A stretch of 64,000 nt of DNA from Pedobacter suwonensis (GTDB lineage Bacteria; Bacteroidota; Bacteroidia; Sphingobacteriales; Sphingobacteriaceae): contig NZ_FOJM01000013.1 in NCBI RefSeq assembly GCF_900111825.1, forward strand, positions 62,001-126,000. The letters are read 5' to 3'. Each line of letters opens with the position of its first letter. Position 1 is the stretch's first letter. Positions 8,137 through 17,028 of the stretch are shown here, piece after piece. A program made the translations under genes and the position numbers. A model generated the notes under the pieces. The model ran no database searches. It was given only the letters and a program-made list of their open reading frames with translations, and had not been told where the DNA came from.

Positions 8137-10626
8137 TTATTTAAACCGGTAGGTAATACTTAATCTTGCATTGCGTGGAACCTCATAGATATAGGTATAG
8201 TACGATACGGATGTTGCCGTTTCGGTAGCCAGTTTGGTATATGATCCCTGCGTCAGCAGCCTGCGGTCCAACAGATTATTCACTAACGCGGCAATTGTTA
8301 TTTTACCCTTTTCGTATGAAACGCCTGCATCAAAACGATAATAGGCAGGTAACATTAATGGAACCGAAGTAGATCCGGCATAACGATCCAATTGGATCTG
8401 GTATCCCGCACTCAATCCAAAACCGTTCAACAAAGCGCCTTGCTTCTGGTAGCGGTAAGATAACCAGCCATTGGTAATGTGTTTAGCCGAGTTAGGAGTA
8501 TGCCTGCCTACCAGTTCTGGTTTAGCATCTTCACTTACGGTGGCATCTGTTAGCGCATAATTTAATACCACGTTTAACCCAGGGGTAATTTCTCCATTGA
8601 TATCCAGTTCAATACCTTTCGATATGATACCACCTAATTGGATCTGGGCATTTGGATTCATCGCCAGGTGTGCCGGATCAAGATCGGCAGTTAATACATT
8701 TTTCTTCTTAATGCGGAAGGCAGCAGCAGTTACGTTCCATTTACCGTCAAAAAAATCTTTTTTAAGGCCCAGTTCGATGTTATTGCCACGGATCGGTTTA
8801 AATGGGTTTCCGGCATAATCCTGACCGGCAACAGGCAGAAAACTTTGGTCGTAGAGGGTATAGGCACTAAAATCTTTTGCAAGGGTTACGCTCAAACCGG
8901 CCCTTGGGCTAAAAACATTATCAGAAAGCTGCGTGAGGTTGGTTTTGCCAACCGTTACGGCATGTGTAAAACGGCCGGCCAATGTTAAACGGACTCTTCC
9001 ATCCAGCATGCGGAGTTCATCCTGCAGGTAGGCACCGGTATAGGTGAGGTTAGTGGCATATACATTTGATCCCGAACGGTTCTGAATGCTGCGCGAACGA
9101 TCGAAGACAGGAATCTTGTCAAAAGGAATACCATAAACCGGGTTATAAATATTAAAGGTAGCATTGTTTGCCAACTGCAGATCAGGCTCCTGTTTGCTGG
9201 AAAAATCGCCCCAGGTTTTCAGGTTGCCCATATCAAGTCCGGCCAAAATACGGTGTACAATGGGGCCGGTAGTCAGGTCGCCCATCAGGCTTACCTGGAT
9301 ATTTTTATTAATGGCCAGTTCTTCGCTAATGTTCAGGTAGCGGCGCATATCGCCATTGGCTGCTATTTTGGACGGCCAGGGGGTACCGCCATCTAAACCA
9401 TAACGCAGATAGGCCGCCTGGGCATTAATCTTCCAGTCATTATTTAAACGGTGGCTCACATAAACAGTGGCATTGTGGTCATAAAGTTTTGCAGGATCAA
9501 GCGCCGGATCGCCAAGAAAGAAACTAGGGTCTGTATCACCAAATCCTTTTGGCGAAAAACCGTAAGAACCTAACGCCTGTGCTTCCACATGCTGCGTCGT
9601 ATATTCAGCAGTGATCAAGGTATTGCTATCCACCTGGTAGCTAATTACGGGAGCAATAATGTATTTATCTGTGTAGTTGTATTTGTTGTAACTATCTTTG
9701 GTTTGTGCGGCCACGTTCAGGCGGAACAGTAAACGGCCGTCTCGGCTTAACTTACCGTCCAAATCGGCAGCTACGCGGCCCAGGTTGTAACCTCCGCCGG
9801 CCACGCTTACGGAACTGCGGTTTTGACCGGTAGGCTTCTTGGTTACCACATTGTAAATACCTCCAGGTTCGCCGTTAGCCATCATAAAGCCAGATGGACC
9901 TTTTACAAATTCGATGCGATCGATAGTTGCAGCGTCATCAGCTAATGGCCCCCATGGCATTTTTTGGTTCATGCCGTTCCGGAAAGCCGGAATACTGGTG
10001 CCACGCATGAAAATATTGGCATATTGGGCATCCCAATGACCTACCCGTAAGGTACCGCTCACATTCCTGGTTACCCCATCAACAATATCAAATACCTGTT
10101 GGTCTGCCATTATTTTGCTGGTCACAACCTGGATATTCTGCGGTACCTCAATCAGCGGAGATTGTAAGCGCAGTGAAGGGGATACTTTATCTACTTTATA
10201 TCTTTTTTTGTTCGTACTGATCTGTACCTCGTCTAATTCGGAACGGTTTTCTTTCAAAGAGAAATCAGCAATTACGGTACCACGTGAGGAAACCTGTATC
10301 TCTTTTTCCTTTGGATACAGGCCAACCGCCGAAACGACCAGGGTATAATTACCAACCGGCACACGCCTGATCTGGTAAAAGCCATCCTCGTCAGTTACCG
10401 AGCCATAACGGGTGCCTTTCAACACCACGCTTACATTGGCAGCCACACTACCATCGGCAGTAGTGATCCTTCCTCTTACCAAACCGGTTTGTTCATCATT
10501 GCGGTTTTCAACAAGGCTATCTGTAGGAATTACGCAATATCCTGTCAGTGGATTACCAGAACTGGCATGAGCTGCAAATATTCCGGTGCAGCACATCCCT
10601 AAGAATAAAATTTTCTTAAATTGCAT
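8137..10626 (-). CDS. TonB-dependent siderophore receptor
   Basis: 829-residue outer-membrane receptor for a ferri-siderophore. A signal peptide (~1-22) leads into a carboxypeptidase-regulatory-like beta domain (~50-130, GRITTADGS...DEDGFYQI), as often added in Bacteroidota. The plug domain follows with PLIEVPQNIQVV and IDRIEFVKGPSGF...GGIYNVVTKKP, typical of the FhuA/FoxA-like siderophore group. The rest is a beta-barrel that ends in the aromatic LSITYRFK, the signal for barrel assembly. First gene of a two-gene operon with the PepSY protein. A Fur-like box lies inside its promoter, consistent with iron repression. The ligand cannot be read from the sequence. Confidence 0.92.
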   Translation of the reverse strand: MQFKKILFLGMCCTGIFAAHASSGNPLTGYCVIPTDSLVENRNDEQTGLVRGRITTADGSVAANVSVVLKGTRYGSVTDEDGFYQIRRVPVGNYTLVVSAVGLYPKEKEIQVSSRGTVIADFSLKENRSELDEVQISTNKKRYKVDKVSPSLRLQSPLIEVPQNIQVVTSKIMADQQVFDIVDGVTRNVSGTLRVGHWDAQYANIFMRGTSIPAFRNGMNQKMPWGPLADDAATIDRIEFVKGPSGFMMANGEPGGIYNVVTKKPTGQNRSSVSVAGGGYNLGRVAADLDGKLSRDGRLLFRLNVAAQTKDSYNKYNYTDKYIIAPVISYQVDSNTLITAEYTTQHVEAQALGSYGFSPKGFGDTDPSFFLGDPALDPAKLYDHNATVYVSHRLNNDWKINAQAAYLRYGLDGGTPWPSKIAANGDMRRYLNISEELAINKNIQVSLMGDLTTGPIVHRILAGLDMGNLKTWGDFSSKQEPDLQLANNATFNIYNPVYGIPFDKIPVFDRSRSIQNRSGSNVYATNLTYTGAYLQDELRMLDGRVRLTLAGRFTHAVTVGKTNLTQLSDNVFSPRAGLSVTLAKDFSAYTLYDQSFLPVAGQDYAGNPFKPIRGNNIELGLKKDFFDGKWNVTAAAFRIKKKNVLTADLDPAHLAMNPNAQIQLGGIISKGIELDINGEITPGLNVVLNYALTDATVSEDAKPELVGRHTPNSAKHITNGWLSYRYQKQGALLNGFGLSAGYQIQLDRYAGSTSVPLMLPAYYRFDAGVSYEKGKITIAALVNNLLDRRLLTQGSYTKLATETATSVSYYTYIYEVPRNARLSITYRFK

Positions 10627-10670
10627 TTACTTTTAATTAGATGTTAAAGGTATCCGGGTTAAAATCCGGT

Positions 10671-10710
10671 AATGCCACACGGAGTTCAGGTCCGCTGTGG
10701 CATTTTTTTT
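10671..10710. promoter_or_regulatory. Strong hairpin at the 5' end of the receptor leader
   Basis: AATGCCACA (10671-10679) pairs perfectly with TGTGGCATT (10696-10704), with an inner CGGA/TCCG stem. On the minus strand the hairpin would begin within a few bases of the predicted receptor transcript start, preceded by an A-tract. On the plus strand the same sequence is a hairpin followed by T residues to 10710 and so resembles a terminator, but no plus-strand gene runs into it. A 5' mRNA-stabilising or control structure is the better reading. Confidence 0.55.
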
Positions 10711-10711
10711 G

Positions 10712-10744
10712 CAAAGGTATATTTATTTAGAATAAATCCAAATA
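10712..10744 (-). promoter_or_regulatory. Bacteroidota-type promoter with embedded Fur-like box
   Basis: On the minus strand a TACCTTTG -7 box (10712-10719) is preceded, after 19 bp, by TTTG (10739-10742), matching the Bacteroidota TTTG/TAnnTTTG pattern. Between and over these elements lies ATTTAGAATAAATCCAAAT (10725-10743), a 9-1-9 inverted repeat with 7 of 9 matching positions, the layout of a Fur box. Position and partner gene (siderophore receptor) fit iron-dependent repression. The Fur assignment is inference. Confidence 0.65.
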
Positions 10745-10757
10745 GATTTGACGTTTA

Positions 10758-10777
10758 GGACTAAATCGTTTAAGTCC
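10758..10777. promoter_or_regulatory. Second dyad upstream of the receptor promoter
   Basis: A 20-bp imperfect palindrome whose outer arms are GGACT and AGTCC (16 of 20 positions symmetric), overlapping a TTTAGGACTAAA palindrome (10754-10765). It lies just upstream of the -33 element of the siderophore receptor promoter and may be an additional regulator site. No protein can be assigned. Confidence 0.35.
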
Positions 10778-10971
10778 GCTTTATAGTTTTCGCATGCCTG
10801 ACAATATCGGTATGGATTGATGGTAGCAACCCGTTAGTAAAAACCTTCAGTTTCGTCTGGTCTCTTTAATGGATTATCCTAAAACTTAATTTTAATAATT
10901 AATCATATTTTTAAAAGACATAGGTGTACCCATAAGCGCCAGCGTTAAAAAAGGCGCATATTGGTTACTTT

Positions 10972-11035
10972 GTACAAAACTGAACCATTTCCGTACAAAA
11001 CTGAACCCCTCTTTATGCACAAGTAGCTAGTTTTG
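10972..11035 (+). promoter_or_regulatory. Candidate HTCS operator and promoter of the first PUL arm
   Basis: Two identical 15-bp direct repeats GTACAAAACTGAACC at 10972-10986 and 10993-11007 (period 21 bp, two helical turns). After 20 bp comes a TAGTTTTG -7 box (11028-11035). The second repeat occupies the place of a -33 element, as for an activator-dependent promoter. The same arrangement recurs at 26959-27022. The AraC-type DNA-binding domain of the HTCS at 18617-22714 is the obvious candidate to bind (inference). Confidence 0.75.
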
Positions 11036-11125
11036 GAATCTCCAAATATGACAGCTATAAATTATGAGATCGGCAGGCGGGGTTTTCTGCAGCGTTTCGG
11101 TAATCTCCGACCGCAGGTGATATTG

Positions 11126-13222
11126 ATGCCGTTTTTTGCAAAGATTAAAAGCAATTTAACAGTGAGACTTTATATTTTTTCACTGCTGCTTTTGCTTTTG
11201 GTGGGCTGTTTGCCTTGCGCTGCCCAGGATGGTTGCTACAGTCGCCTGGACCAAGATACCCTGACGATCGGCAATCAATTTATTGAGCGTAAGTTTCTTT
11301 GGAACAAGGGAAATGTGATTACGCATAGCTTAAGCGACAAAAAAGGCCGAAAAGTTTGGCTTAACAAGCTTAAGAGTCCCGATTTTTACATTCAAGCTGG
11401 TACTGCAACTCAAAATGGGCATTATGAAGTGTTAATGAGAAAAGAGAATGCCATTCACATCTCTGCACAGGAAACTATTATTTCTTTTACTATAGGCAGG
11501 CTTGATATCAAGCGGGTTTACCGGATCAATGCGCAAAGCGCTTCAATTGCCTGCGAAACGTATCTAAGAGGGCAGCTAGCCGGTATAGCAGGGGGACAAG
11601 GCATCAATGCTGCTGATCAAAAAAATATTGAATTTACAGAAGACATGAAGGTGAATGGTTATACCGCCATTATAGATCAGTTAAAGCTAGACGGTTTCCA
11701 TTGGCAGGTTAAGGCGGTCGAATTTTTTGATGTAACCGACTGGAACAACAATTTTGTACAGGAGAATAAGTTTATTCCTTATAGGAAAAAAAGTTACCGG
11801 GGCAACCTGCTTTTTGCGCATAACCAGGAAAAAGAGGCCGGTTTTTTCTTCTTAAAGGAAGCCCCGGGGGCTGCTACGCAACTTGCTTACGGCGGTCAGG
11901 ATTTTACGAATGAATTTGGACATTTTGCCGTAAACGGATTGGGGCTTAATGCAAGCGATGTTCGTCAGGATGAGTGGCGAAAAGCTTATACGGTGGTGTT
12001 AGGCGTTTACAGCGGCCAGGAGTTTAACCAACTACAGGCCTTACGTGGCTATCAGAAAACCATCCGTAAAAATGAGCCACAGCGGGACGAAATGGTGATG
12101 ATGAATACCTGGGGTGATCGGAGCCAGGATGCTAAAGTGAATGAAAAGTTTAGCCTGCTGGAACTGGACGCTGCAGCCAAATTGGGTATCACCCATTTTC
12201 AGATCGATGACGGATGGCAGCAGGGAAAAAGCCCGAATTCTGCCCTGGCTAAAGGATCTTTTAAAAACATTTGGGACAACCCCAATTATTGGAAACCTGA
12301 TGCGGCAAAATATCCGAATGGACTAGGTCCAGTCGTAAAAAGAGGTAAAGCGTTAGGTATCGAGATTTGCTTATGGTTTAACCCCAGTATTCAGCATGAC
12401 TATGCAGACTGGGAGAAAGATGCTTCAGCAATGGCCGAACTGTACCGGATGTACGGAATCAGGACATTTAAGATTGATGGGCTCTCCATTCCCAACAAAC
12501 AATCAGAAATTAATCTAACCAAAATGTTTAATAAGGTGTTGAGCGAAACAGAGAACCAGGCTGTTTTCAATCTCGATGCTACTGCGGGTCGCAGGGGCGG
12601 TTATCATCTTTTTACTGAATATGGCAATATTTTTTTGGAGAACCGTTATACCGACTGGCAAAACTACTATCCTTACTGGACGCTCCGCAACTTATGGCAA
12701 CTTTCTAAATATGTACCACCAGAGAAGTTGCAGATCGAATTTTTAAACAAATGGAGGAATGCAGATAAGTATGGCAGCGATCCATTCGCGCCATCCAGCT
12801 ATACTTTCGAATATCTATTTGCCATTACCATGGCCGCCCAGCCACTGGCCTGGTTTGAAGGTACGGGTTTGCCCAAAGAAGCATTGCAACTGGGGGAATC
12901 GGTTGCGAAGTATAAAAAGCTGCAGCACGATTTTCATCAGGGAACCATTTTACCGATTGGTGAGGAACCTTCGGGCAAATCATGGACGGGTTTTCAGTCG
13001 ATTCATCAAGACAGGGGATATTTTATCGTGTTCAGGGAAAATACACCTGAAGGAACAGGCATACTGGAAACCTGGTTACCCGAAAAAGTTAAAATACAAT
13101 TAAAGCCGCTGCTGGGTAACGGGAAGCCGGTGATTCAAACCACTGGTAGAAAAGGTGCTTTGAAAGTAACATTGCCTGCTGTAAATGATTTCGTGATGTA
13201 CAGCTATACCATTTTAAAATAA
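11126..13222 (+). CDS. GH36-like alpha-galactosidase, exported
   Basis: Retaining glycoside hydrolase predicted to remove terminal alpha-galactose. The frame can be opened further upstream, but a TTG there lies inside the predicted -7 box. ATG 11126, with AGGTGA ahead of it, gives a clean export signal ending VGCLPCAAQ (a lipoprotein LVGC reading is also possible). The ~699-residue protein has an N-terminal beta-supersandwich-like half and a TIM barrel with FQIDDGWQ and GIEICLWFNP. FKIDG holds the likely nucleophile (Asp ~451), and FNLDATAGRRGG may supply the acid/base. This matches the melibiase/GH36 layout. The related GH27 specificity cannot be excluded. First gene of a tight operon; the next gene starts 4 bp after its stop. 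Confidence 0.8.
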   Translation: MPFFAKIKSNLTVRLYIFSLLLLLLVGCLPCAAQDGCYSRLDQDTLTIGNQFIERKFLWNKGNVITHSLSDKKGRKVWLNKLKSPDFYIQAGTATQNGHYEVLMRKENAIHISAQETIISFTIGRLDIKRVYRINAQSASIACETYLRGQLAGIAGGQGINAADQKNIEFTEDMKVNGYTAIIDQLKLDGFHWQVKAVEFFDVTDWNNNFVQENKFIPYRKKSYRGNLLFAHNQEKEAGFFFLKEAPGAATQLAYGGQDFTNEFGHFAVNGLGLNASDVRQDEWRKAYTVVLGVYSGQEFNQLQALRGYQKTIRKNEPQRDEMVMMNTWGDRSQDAKVNEKFSLLELDAAAKLGITHFQIDDGWQQGKSPNSALAKGSFKNIWDNPNYWKPDAAKYPNGLGPVVKRGKALGIEICLWFNPSIQHDYADWEKDASAMAELYRMYGIRTFKIDGLSIPNKQSEINLTKMFNKVLSETENQAVFNLDATAGRRGGYHLFTEYGNIFLENRYTDWQNYYPYWTLRNLWQLSKYVPPEKLQIEFLNKWRNADKYGSDPFAPSSYTFEYLFAITMAAQPLAWFEGTGLPKEALQLGESVAKYKKLQHDFHQGTILPIGEEPSGKSWTGFQSIHQDRGYFIVFRENTPEGTGILETWLPEKVKIQLKPLLGNGKPVIQTTGRKGALKVTLPAVNDFVMYSYTILK

Positions 13223-13226
13223 ACCA

Positions 13227-15227
13227 ATGAAAAACATATTAAATCTTTTCCTTTTAACGTTCCTAAGCATTCCGGCAATCGCCCAAAAGAGGCTTGGTCT
13301 CAATTCTCCCAACGGGCGGTTGCAGGTGGATGTAAGCATTACCGATAGTATTCGTTTTCAGCTGGCGCATGATGAAGAAATTGTTCTGAATTCTGGTGCC
13401 ATAGCCATGAAACTTGGCAATGGAAAAACCTTCGGCATCAAATCTCATTTGAAACAAAGCAAAACCATTACCGTTAAACAGGAAATCCCTGCCTATTTTT
13501 ATAAAAGAAACCGTATCAATGATGAATATGCAGAATTGACGCTGGAATTTAAGGAAGATTACAAACTGATTTTTCGACTTTACAATGAAGGCATGGCTTA
13601 CCGTTTTGTATCTACGGCTAAGCAGGATTTTATTGTGAATGAAGAACTGGCTGCTTTCCAATTCCAAAAAGATTACAAGGCCTACATTCCATATGTAAAA
13701 ACTAAAGAGAAGACCATTGAGGGCCAATATTTCAATTCGTTTGAAAATACTTACACCTACAGCTCTTTGAGTAAAATGGATAAGCTGAAGCTTGCTTTTT
13801 CTCCTTTGGTGGTAGAACTGGATCACGGTAAAAAAGTGTGTCTGGCCGAAGCTGATCTGCAAAGCTACCCGGGTATGTTTCTTTTTAATCCTACCGGAAG
13901 AACTGCTCTCGAAGCCAACTTTGCACCTTATCCAAAATCTATCGTGCAGGGCGGACATAACCAGCTGCAGCAAATCGTCACCGCGCGCCAGCCTTATCTT
14001 GCTAAAAGTAAGGCAAAAACAAAATTTCCCTGGCGTATAGCCATTGTCTCCACCAGCGATAAAAATTTAGCTGACAATGATATGGTTTACAAACTGGCCG
14101 AGCCCAGCCGGTTAAAGGATATTTCATGGATAAAACCAGGCAAAGTAGCCTGGGAATGGTGGAATAATTGGGGACTGAGCAAGGTAGACTTTGTTTCAGG
14201 TGTGAATACAGAAACCTATAAGGCCTATATCGACTTTGCTGCCAAAAATAAAATTGAATATGTGATCCTGGACGAAGGCTGGGCAGTAAATCTGAAGGCG
14301 AGTTTATTTGACGTTGTACCGGAAATCAATCTGAAAGAACTGGTTGCCTATGGGAAAACCAAAAATGTAGATATTATTCTCTGGGCAGGATATTATGCCT
14401 TTGCGCGGGATCTCGAGGAGGCTTGTAAGCATTATTCCCAGCTCGGCATAAAAGGTTTTAAGATCGATTTCATGGACCGCGATGATCAGGAAATGGTTGA
14501 TTTTCATTACCGGGCGGCAGAAACGGCAGCAAAATATAAGTTGATGGTTGATTTTCACGGTACCTATAAACCTACCGGGCTAAACCGTACTTTTCCGAAT
14601 GTAATTAATTATGAAGCTGTGAACGGTCTGGAACAGATGAAATGGACCGGGCCAGAGATGGATATGGTTACCTATGATGTAACGATGCCTTTTATCAGGA
14701 TGATTGCCGGCCCGGTAGATTACACGCAGGGTGCCATGCGTAATGCTACTAAAAGTAGCCATAGGGGAATAAATGATGAACCCATGAGTCAGGGAACCCG
14801 CTGCAGGCAACTGGCAGAATATGTGGTTTTTGAATCGCCTTTAAATATGCTTTGCGATAGTCCGGACAATTATGCGAAGGAGCAGGAATGTACCGATTTC
14901 ATCAGCGCTATTCCTACGGTTTGGGACCGTACCATCGTACTTAATGGTGAGATTGGGCAATACATTACCACTGCCCGCCAAAAAGGCAACACCTGGTACC
15001 TGGGCGCTTTAACCAATTGGGAGGCACGCAAACTTGATCTTGACCTCAGCTTTCTCGGTAGCGGAGACTATGCTGCAGAAATTTACCAGGATGGAGTTAA
15101 CGCCAATAAAATCGCCTCTGACTACAAAAAGCAGCGGATGGAGATTCCGTCCGATCGAAAATTATCCATTAACATGGCGCAGGGCGGTGGTTTCGCGATT
15201 AAGATTTTTAAAAAACAAACACCGTGA
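13227..15227 (+). CDS. GH97 family glycoside hydrolase (alpha-glucosidase/alpha-galactosidase)
   Basis: 666-residue periplasmic exo-glycosidase with a signal peptide ending AIAQ. It has the GH97 N-terminal beta-supersandwich, the barrel entry VAWEWWNNWGL and YVILDEGWA, and a C-terminal beta domain. KIDFMDRDDQ carries Asp 414, in the position of the nucleophile of retaining GH97 alpha-galactosidases. NYEAVNGLE carries Glu 463, in the region of the general base of inverting SusB-type alpha-glucosidases. I therefore cannot fix the subtype by eye. Sitting between an alpha-galactosidase-like and a GH2 gene favours galactose release (inference). It starts 4 bp after the preceding stop. Confidence 0.88.
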   Translation: MKNILNLFLLTFLSIPAIAQKRLGLNSPNGRLQVDVSITDSIRFQLAHDEEIVLNSGAIAMKLGNGKTFGIKSHLKQSKTITVKQEIPAYFYKRNRINDEYAELTLEFKEDYKLIFRLYNEGMAYRFVSTAKQDFIVNEELAAFQFQKDYKAYIPYVKTKEKTIEGQYFNSFENTYTYSSLSKMDKLKLAFSPLVVELDHGKKVCLAEADLQSYPGMFLFNPTGRTALEANFAPYPKSIVQGGHNQLQQIVTARQPYLAKSKAKTKFPWRIAIVSTSDKNLADNDMVYKLAEPSRLKDISWIKPGKVAWEWWNNWGLSKVDFVSGVNTETYKAYIDFAAKNKIEYVILDEGWAVNLKASLFDVVPEINLKELVAYGKTKNVDIILWAGYYAFARDLEEACKHYSQLGIKGFKIDFMDRDDQEMVDFHYRAAETAAKYKLMVDFHGTYKPTGLNRTFPNVINYEAVNGLEQMKWTGPEMDMVTYDVTMPFIRMIAGPVDYTQGAMRNATKSSHRGINDEPMSQGTRCRQLAEYVVFESPLNMLCDSPDNYAKEQECTDFISAIPTVWDRTIVLNGEIGQYITTARQKGNTWYLGALTNWEARKLDLDLSFLGSGDYAAEIYQDGVNANKIASDYKKQRMEIPSDRKLSINMAQGGGFAIKIFKKQTP

Positions 15228-15232
15228 TTTTT

Positions 15233-17023
15233 ATGAAAGCAAGCAGAACCATTTTTAATTTGCTATTACTGTTGTGTTGCTTTTTCTTTAAGCTTTCGGC
15301 GCAGGAGACCCTGGTTAATGTATACGGCAGAACAACGCAATCCCTTAACGGTAAATGGGAAGCAATTATAGACCAATACGATCAGGGAAGGAAAAACAAA
15401 ATATACCTCAATAAAAAACCAGCCGGAAAGACAGATTTTTACGAATATGCCTTTGATGGTGGTTTAAAACTGAATGTGCCTTCAGACTGGAACAGTCAAT
15501 TACCCGAACTCAAATATTATGAAGGTACGGTTTGGTACGCCAGGCATTTTGATGCACCCAAAACACATCGGGAAAGGTTATTTATTTACTTTGCTGCAGT
15601 AAGTTATCGTTGTAAGGTTTACTTGAATGGAAAGGAAATTGCCGAACATGAAGGTGGTTTTACACCTTTTCAGGTGGAGATAACAGGTCTGGTGAAACCA
15701 TCAGACAACTTTTTAGCCCTGGAGGTAAACAATACCCGAACTGCTGATGCCATTCCCGCCAAATCATTCGATTGGTGGAATTATGGTGGCATCACCCGCG
15801 ATGTGATGCTGGTATCGACTCCGAAAATTTTTATTCAGGATTATTTTATTCAATTGGATAAAAATCATCCGGATCAGATTAATGTGAAGGTTAAAGTTGT
15901 TGATAAACAAAAAAATGTAGCGGTAAAAGTCGAGATTCCCGAACTGAATATCAGGCAAAACCTCGTTACCGATGATCAGGGGATTGCGAGCATTTCAATG
16001 GCCAATTTAAAAAAAATACAGCGCTGGTCGCCGGCATCACCCAAACTGTACCAGGTGTTGGTATCTACAAAAGAAGATCGGGCAGCAGAATGGATTGGCT
16101 TTAGAAACCTGGCGGTAAAAGGAACACAGATATACCTGAATGAGGAGCCGGTCTTTCTAAAATCGATCAGTTTTCACGAGGAAATTCCACAACGCAAAGG
16201 TAGAGCTTTCTCTGAGGCAGATGCCATGATGCTTTTGTCTGAAGCGAAAGCTTTGGGCTGCAATATGATCCGTTTGGCACATTATCCTCAAAATGAATAT
16301 ACGGTACGTGCAGCTGAAAAAATGGGTTTTTTGTTGTGGGAGGAGACACCAATCTGGCAAGGGATTGATTTTGAAAACCAGGAAACCAAAAAGAAAGCCG
16401 GAAAGATGATTAGCGAAATGGTGATGAGGGATAAAAACCGATGCGCCATCTCTTTCTGGGGTATGGCCAATGAAACCCAGCCATCTGCTGCGCGGAATGA
16501 ATTTCTTAAATACCTGATCAAATGCACGAAAGATATCGATAGTACCCGTTTAATTACGGCTGCATTTGATCTGGTTCGGTTTAATCCGGATAAACAACGT
16601 TTCGTAATGGACGACCCTTTTATAAATGAAATAGATGTGGTAGCCATTAATAAATATATGGGCTGGTATCATCCCTGGCCGGTTGCGCCAAAAAAGGCCA
16701 TTTGGGATGTGGCCAGCAACAAACCGCTGATCATTTCAGAATTTGGTGCTGAGGCTTTGTACGGTAAAACCGGTGACGCTGATGTAGCAAGTTCATGGAG
16801 CGAAGACTACCAGGCCCAGCTTTACAAGGATAACCTGGAAATGTTTAAAAATATTCCGAATCTCAATGGCATTTCGCCCTGGGTATTGTTTGATTTTCGG
16901 TCGCCATTTCGCTTTCACCCCACTTATCAGGATGGCTGGAACAGAAAAGGACTGGTTTCTGATCAGGGGTTTCGTAAAAAAGCCTGGTATGTTATTGCAG
17001 ATTATTATAAAAACATCAAATAG
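15233..17023 (+). CDS. GH2 beta-galactosidase/beta-glucuronidase family enzyme
   Basis: Retaining beta-glycosidase of ~596 residues with a signal peptide (ends LSAQ). Domains in order: jelly-roll sugar-binding (YEGTVWYARHF, KVYLNGKEIAEHEGGFTPF), immunoglobulin-like, and TIM barrel. WGMANETQP gives the acid/base Glu (~414) and ISEFGAEA the nucleophile Glu (~503). The protein is short for a LacZ-type beta-galactosidase and nearer to the beta-glucuronidase size class, so terminal beta-galactose or beta-glucuronic acid are both possible. ATG 15233 is preferred over a GTG at 15224 that would overlap the preceding stop. Part of the GH operon. Confidence 0.88.
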   Translation: MKASRTIFNLLLLLCCFFFKLSAQETLVNVYGRTTQSLNGKWEAIIDQYDQGRKNKIYLNKKPAGKTDFYEYAFDGGLKLNVPSDWNSQLPELKYYEGTVWYARHFDAPKTHRERLFIYFAAVSYRCKVYLNGKEIAEHEGGFTPFQVEITGLVKPSDNFLALEVNNTRTADAIPAKSFDWWNYGGITRDVMLVSTPKIFIQDYFIQLDKNHPDQINVKVKVVDKQKNVAVKVEIPELNIRQNLVTDDQGIASISMANLKKIQRWSPASPKLYQVLVSTKEDRAAEWIGFRNLAVKGTQIYLNEEPVFLKSISFHEEIPQRKGRAFSEADAMMLLSEAKALGCNMIRLAHYPQNEYTVRAAEKMGFLLWEETPIWQGIDFENQETKKKAGKMISEMVMRDKNRCAISFWGMANETQPSAARNEFLKYLIKCTKDIDSTRLITAAFDLVRFNPDKQRFVMDDPFINEIDVVAINKYMGWYHPWPVAPKKAIWDVASNKPLIISEFGAEALYGKTGDADVASSWSEDYQAQLYKDNLEMFKNIPNLNGISPWVLFDFRSPFRFHPTYQDGWNRKGLVSDQGFRKKAWYVIADYYKNIK

Positions 17024-17028
17024 AGTTT

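Noticed and set aside
10698..10713. Plus-strand TGGCATTTTTTTTGCA, a perfect-looking sigma54 -24/-12 element
   Set aside because: It consists of one arm of the hairpin plus its T-tract, lies ~410 bp before the nearest plus-strand start, and that operon has its own well-formed HTCS-type promoter. Probably coincidence, though RpoN dependence could be tested.
11033..11125. N-terminal extension of the alpha-galactosidase-like frame from a TTG
   Set aside because: The TTG lies inside the predicted -7 box, and the extra residues would bury the signal peptide. ATG 11126 fits export.
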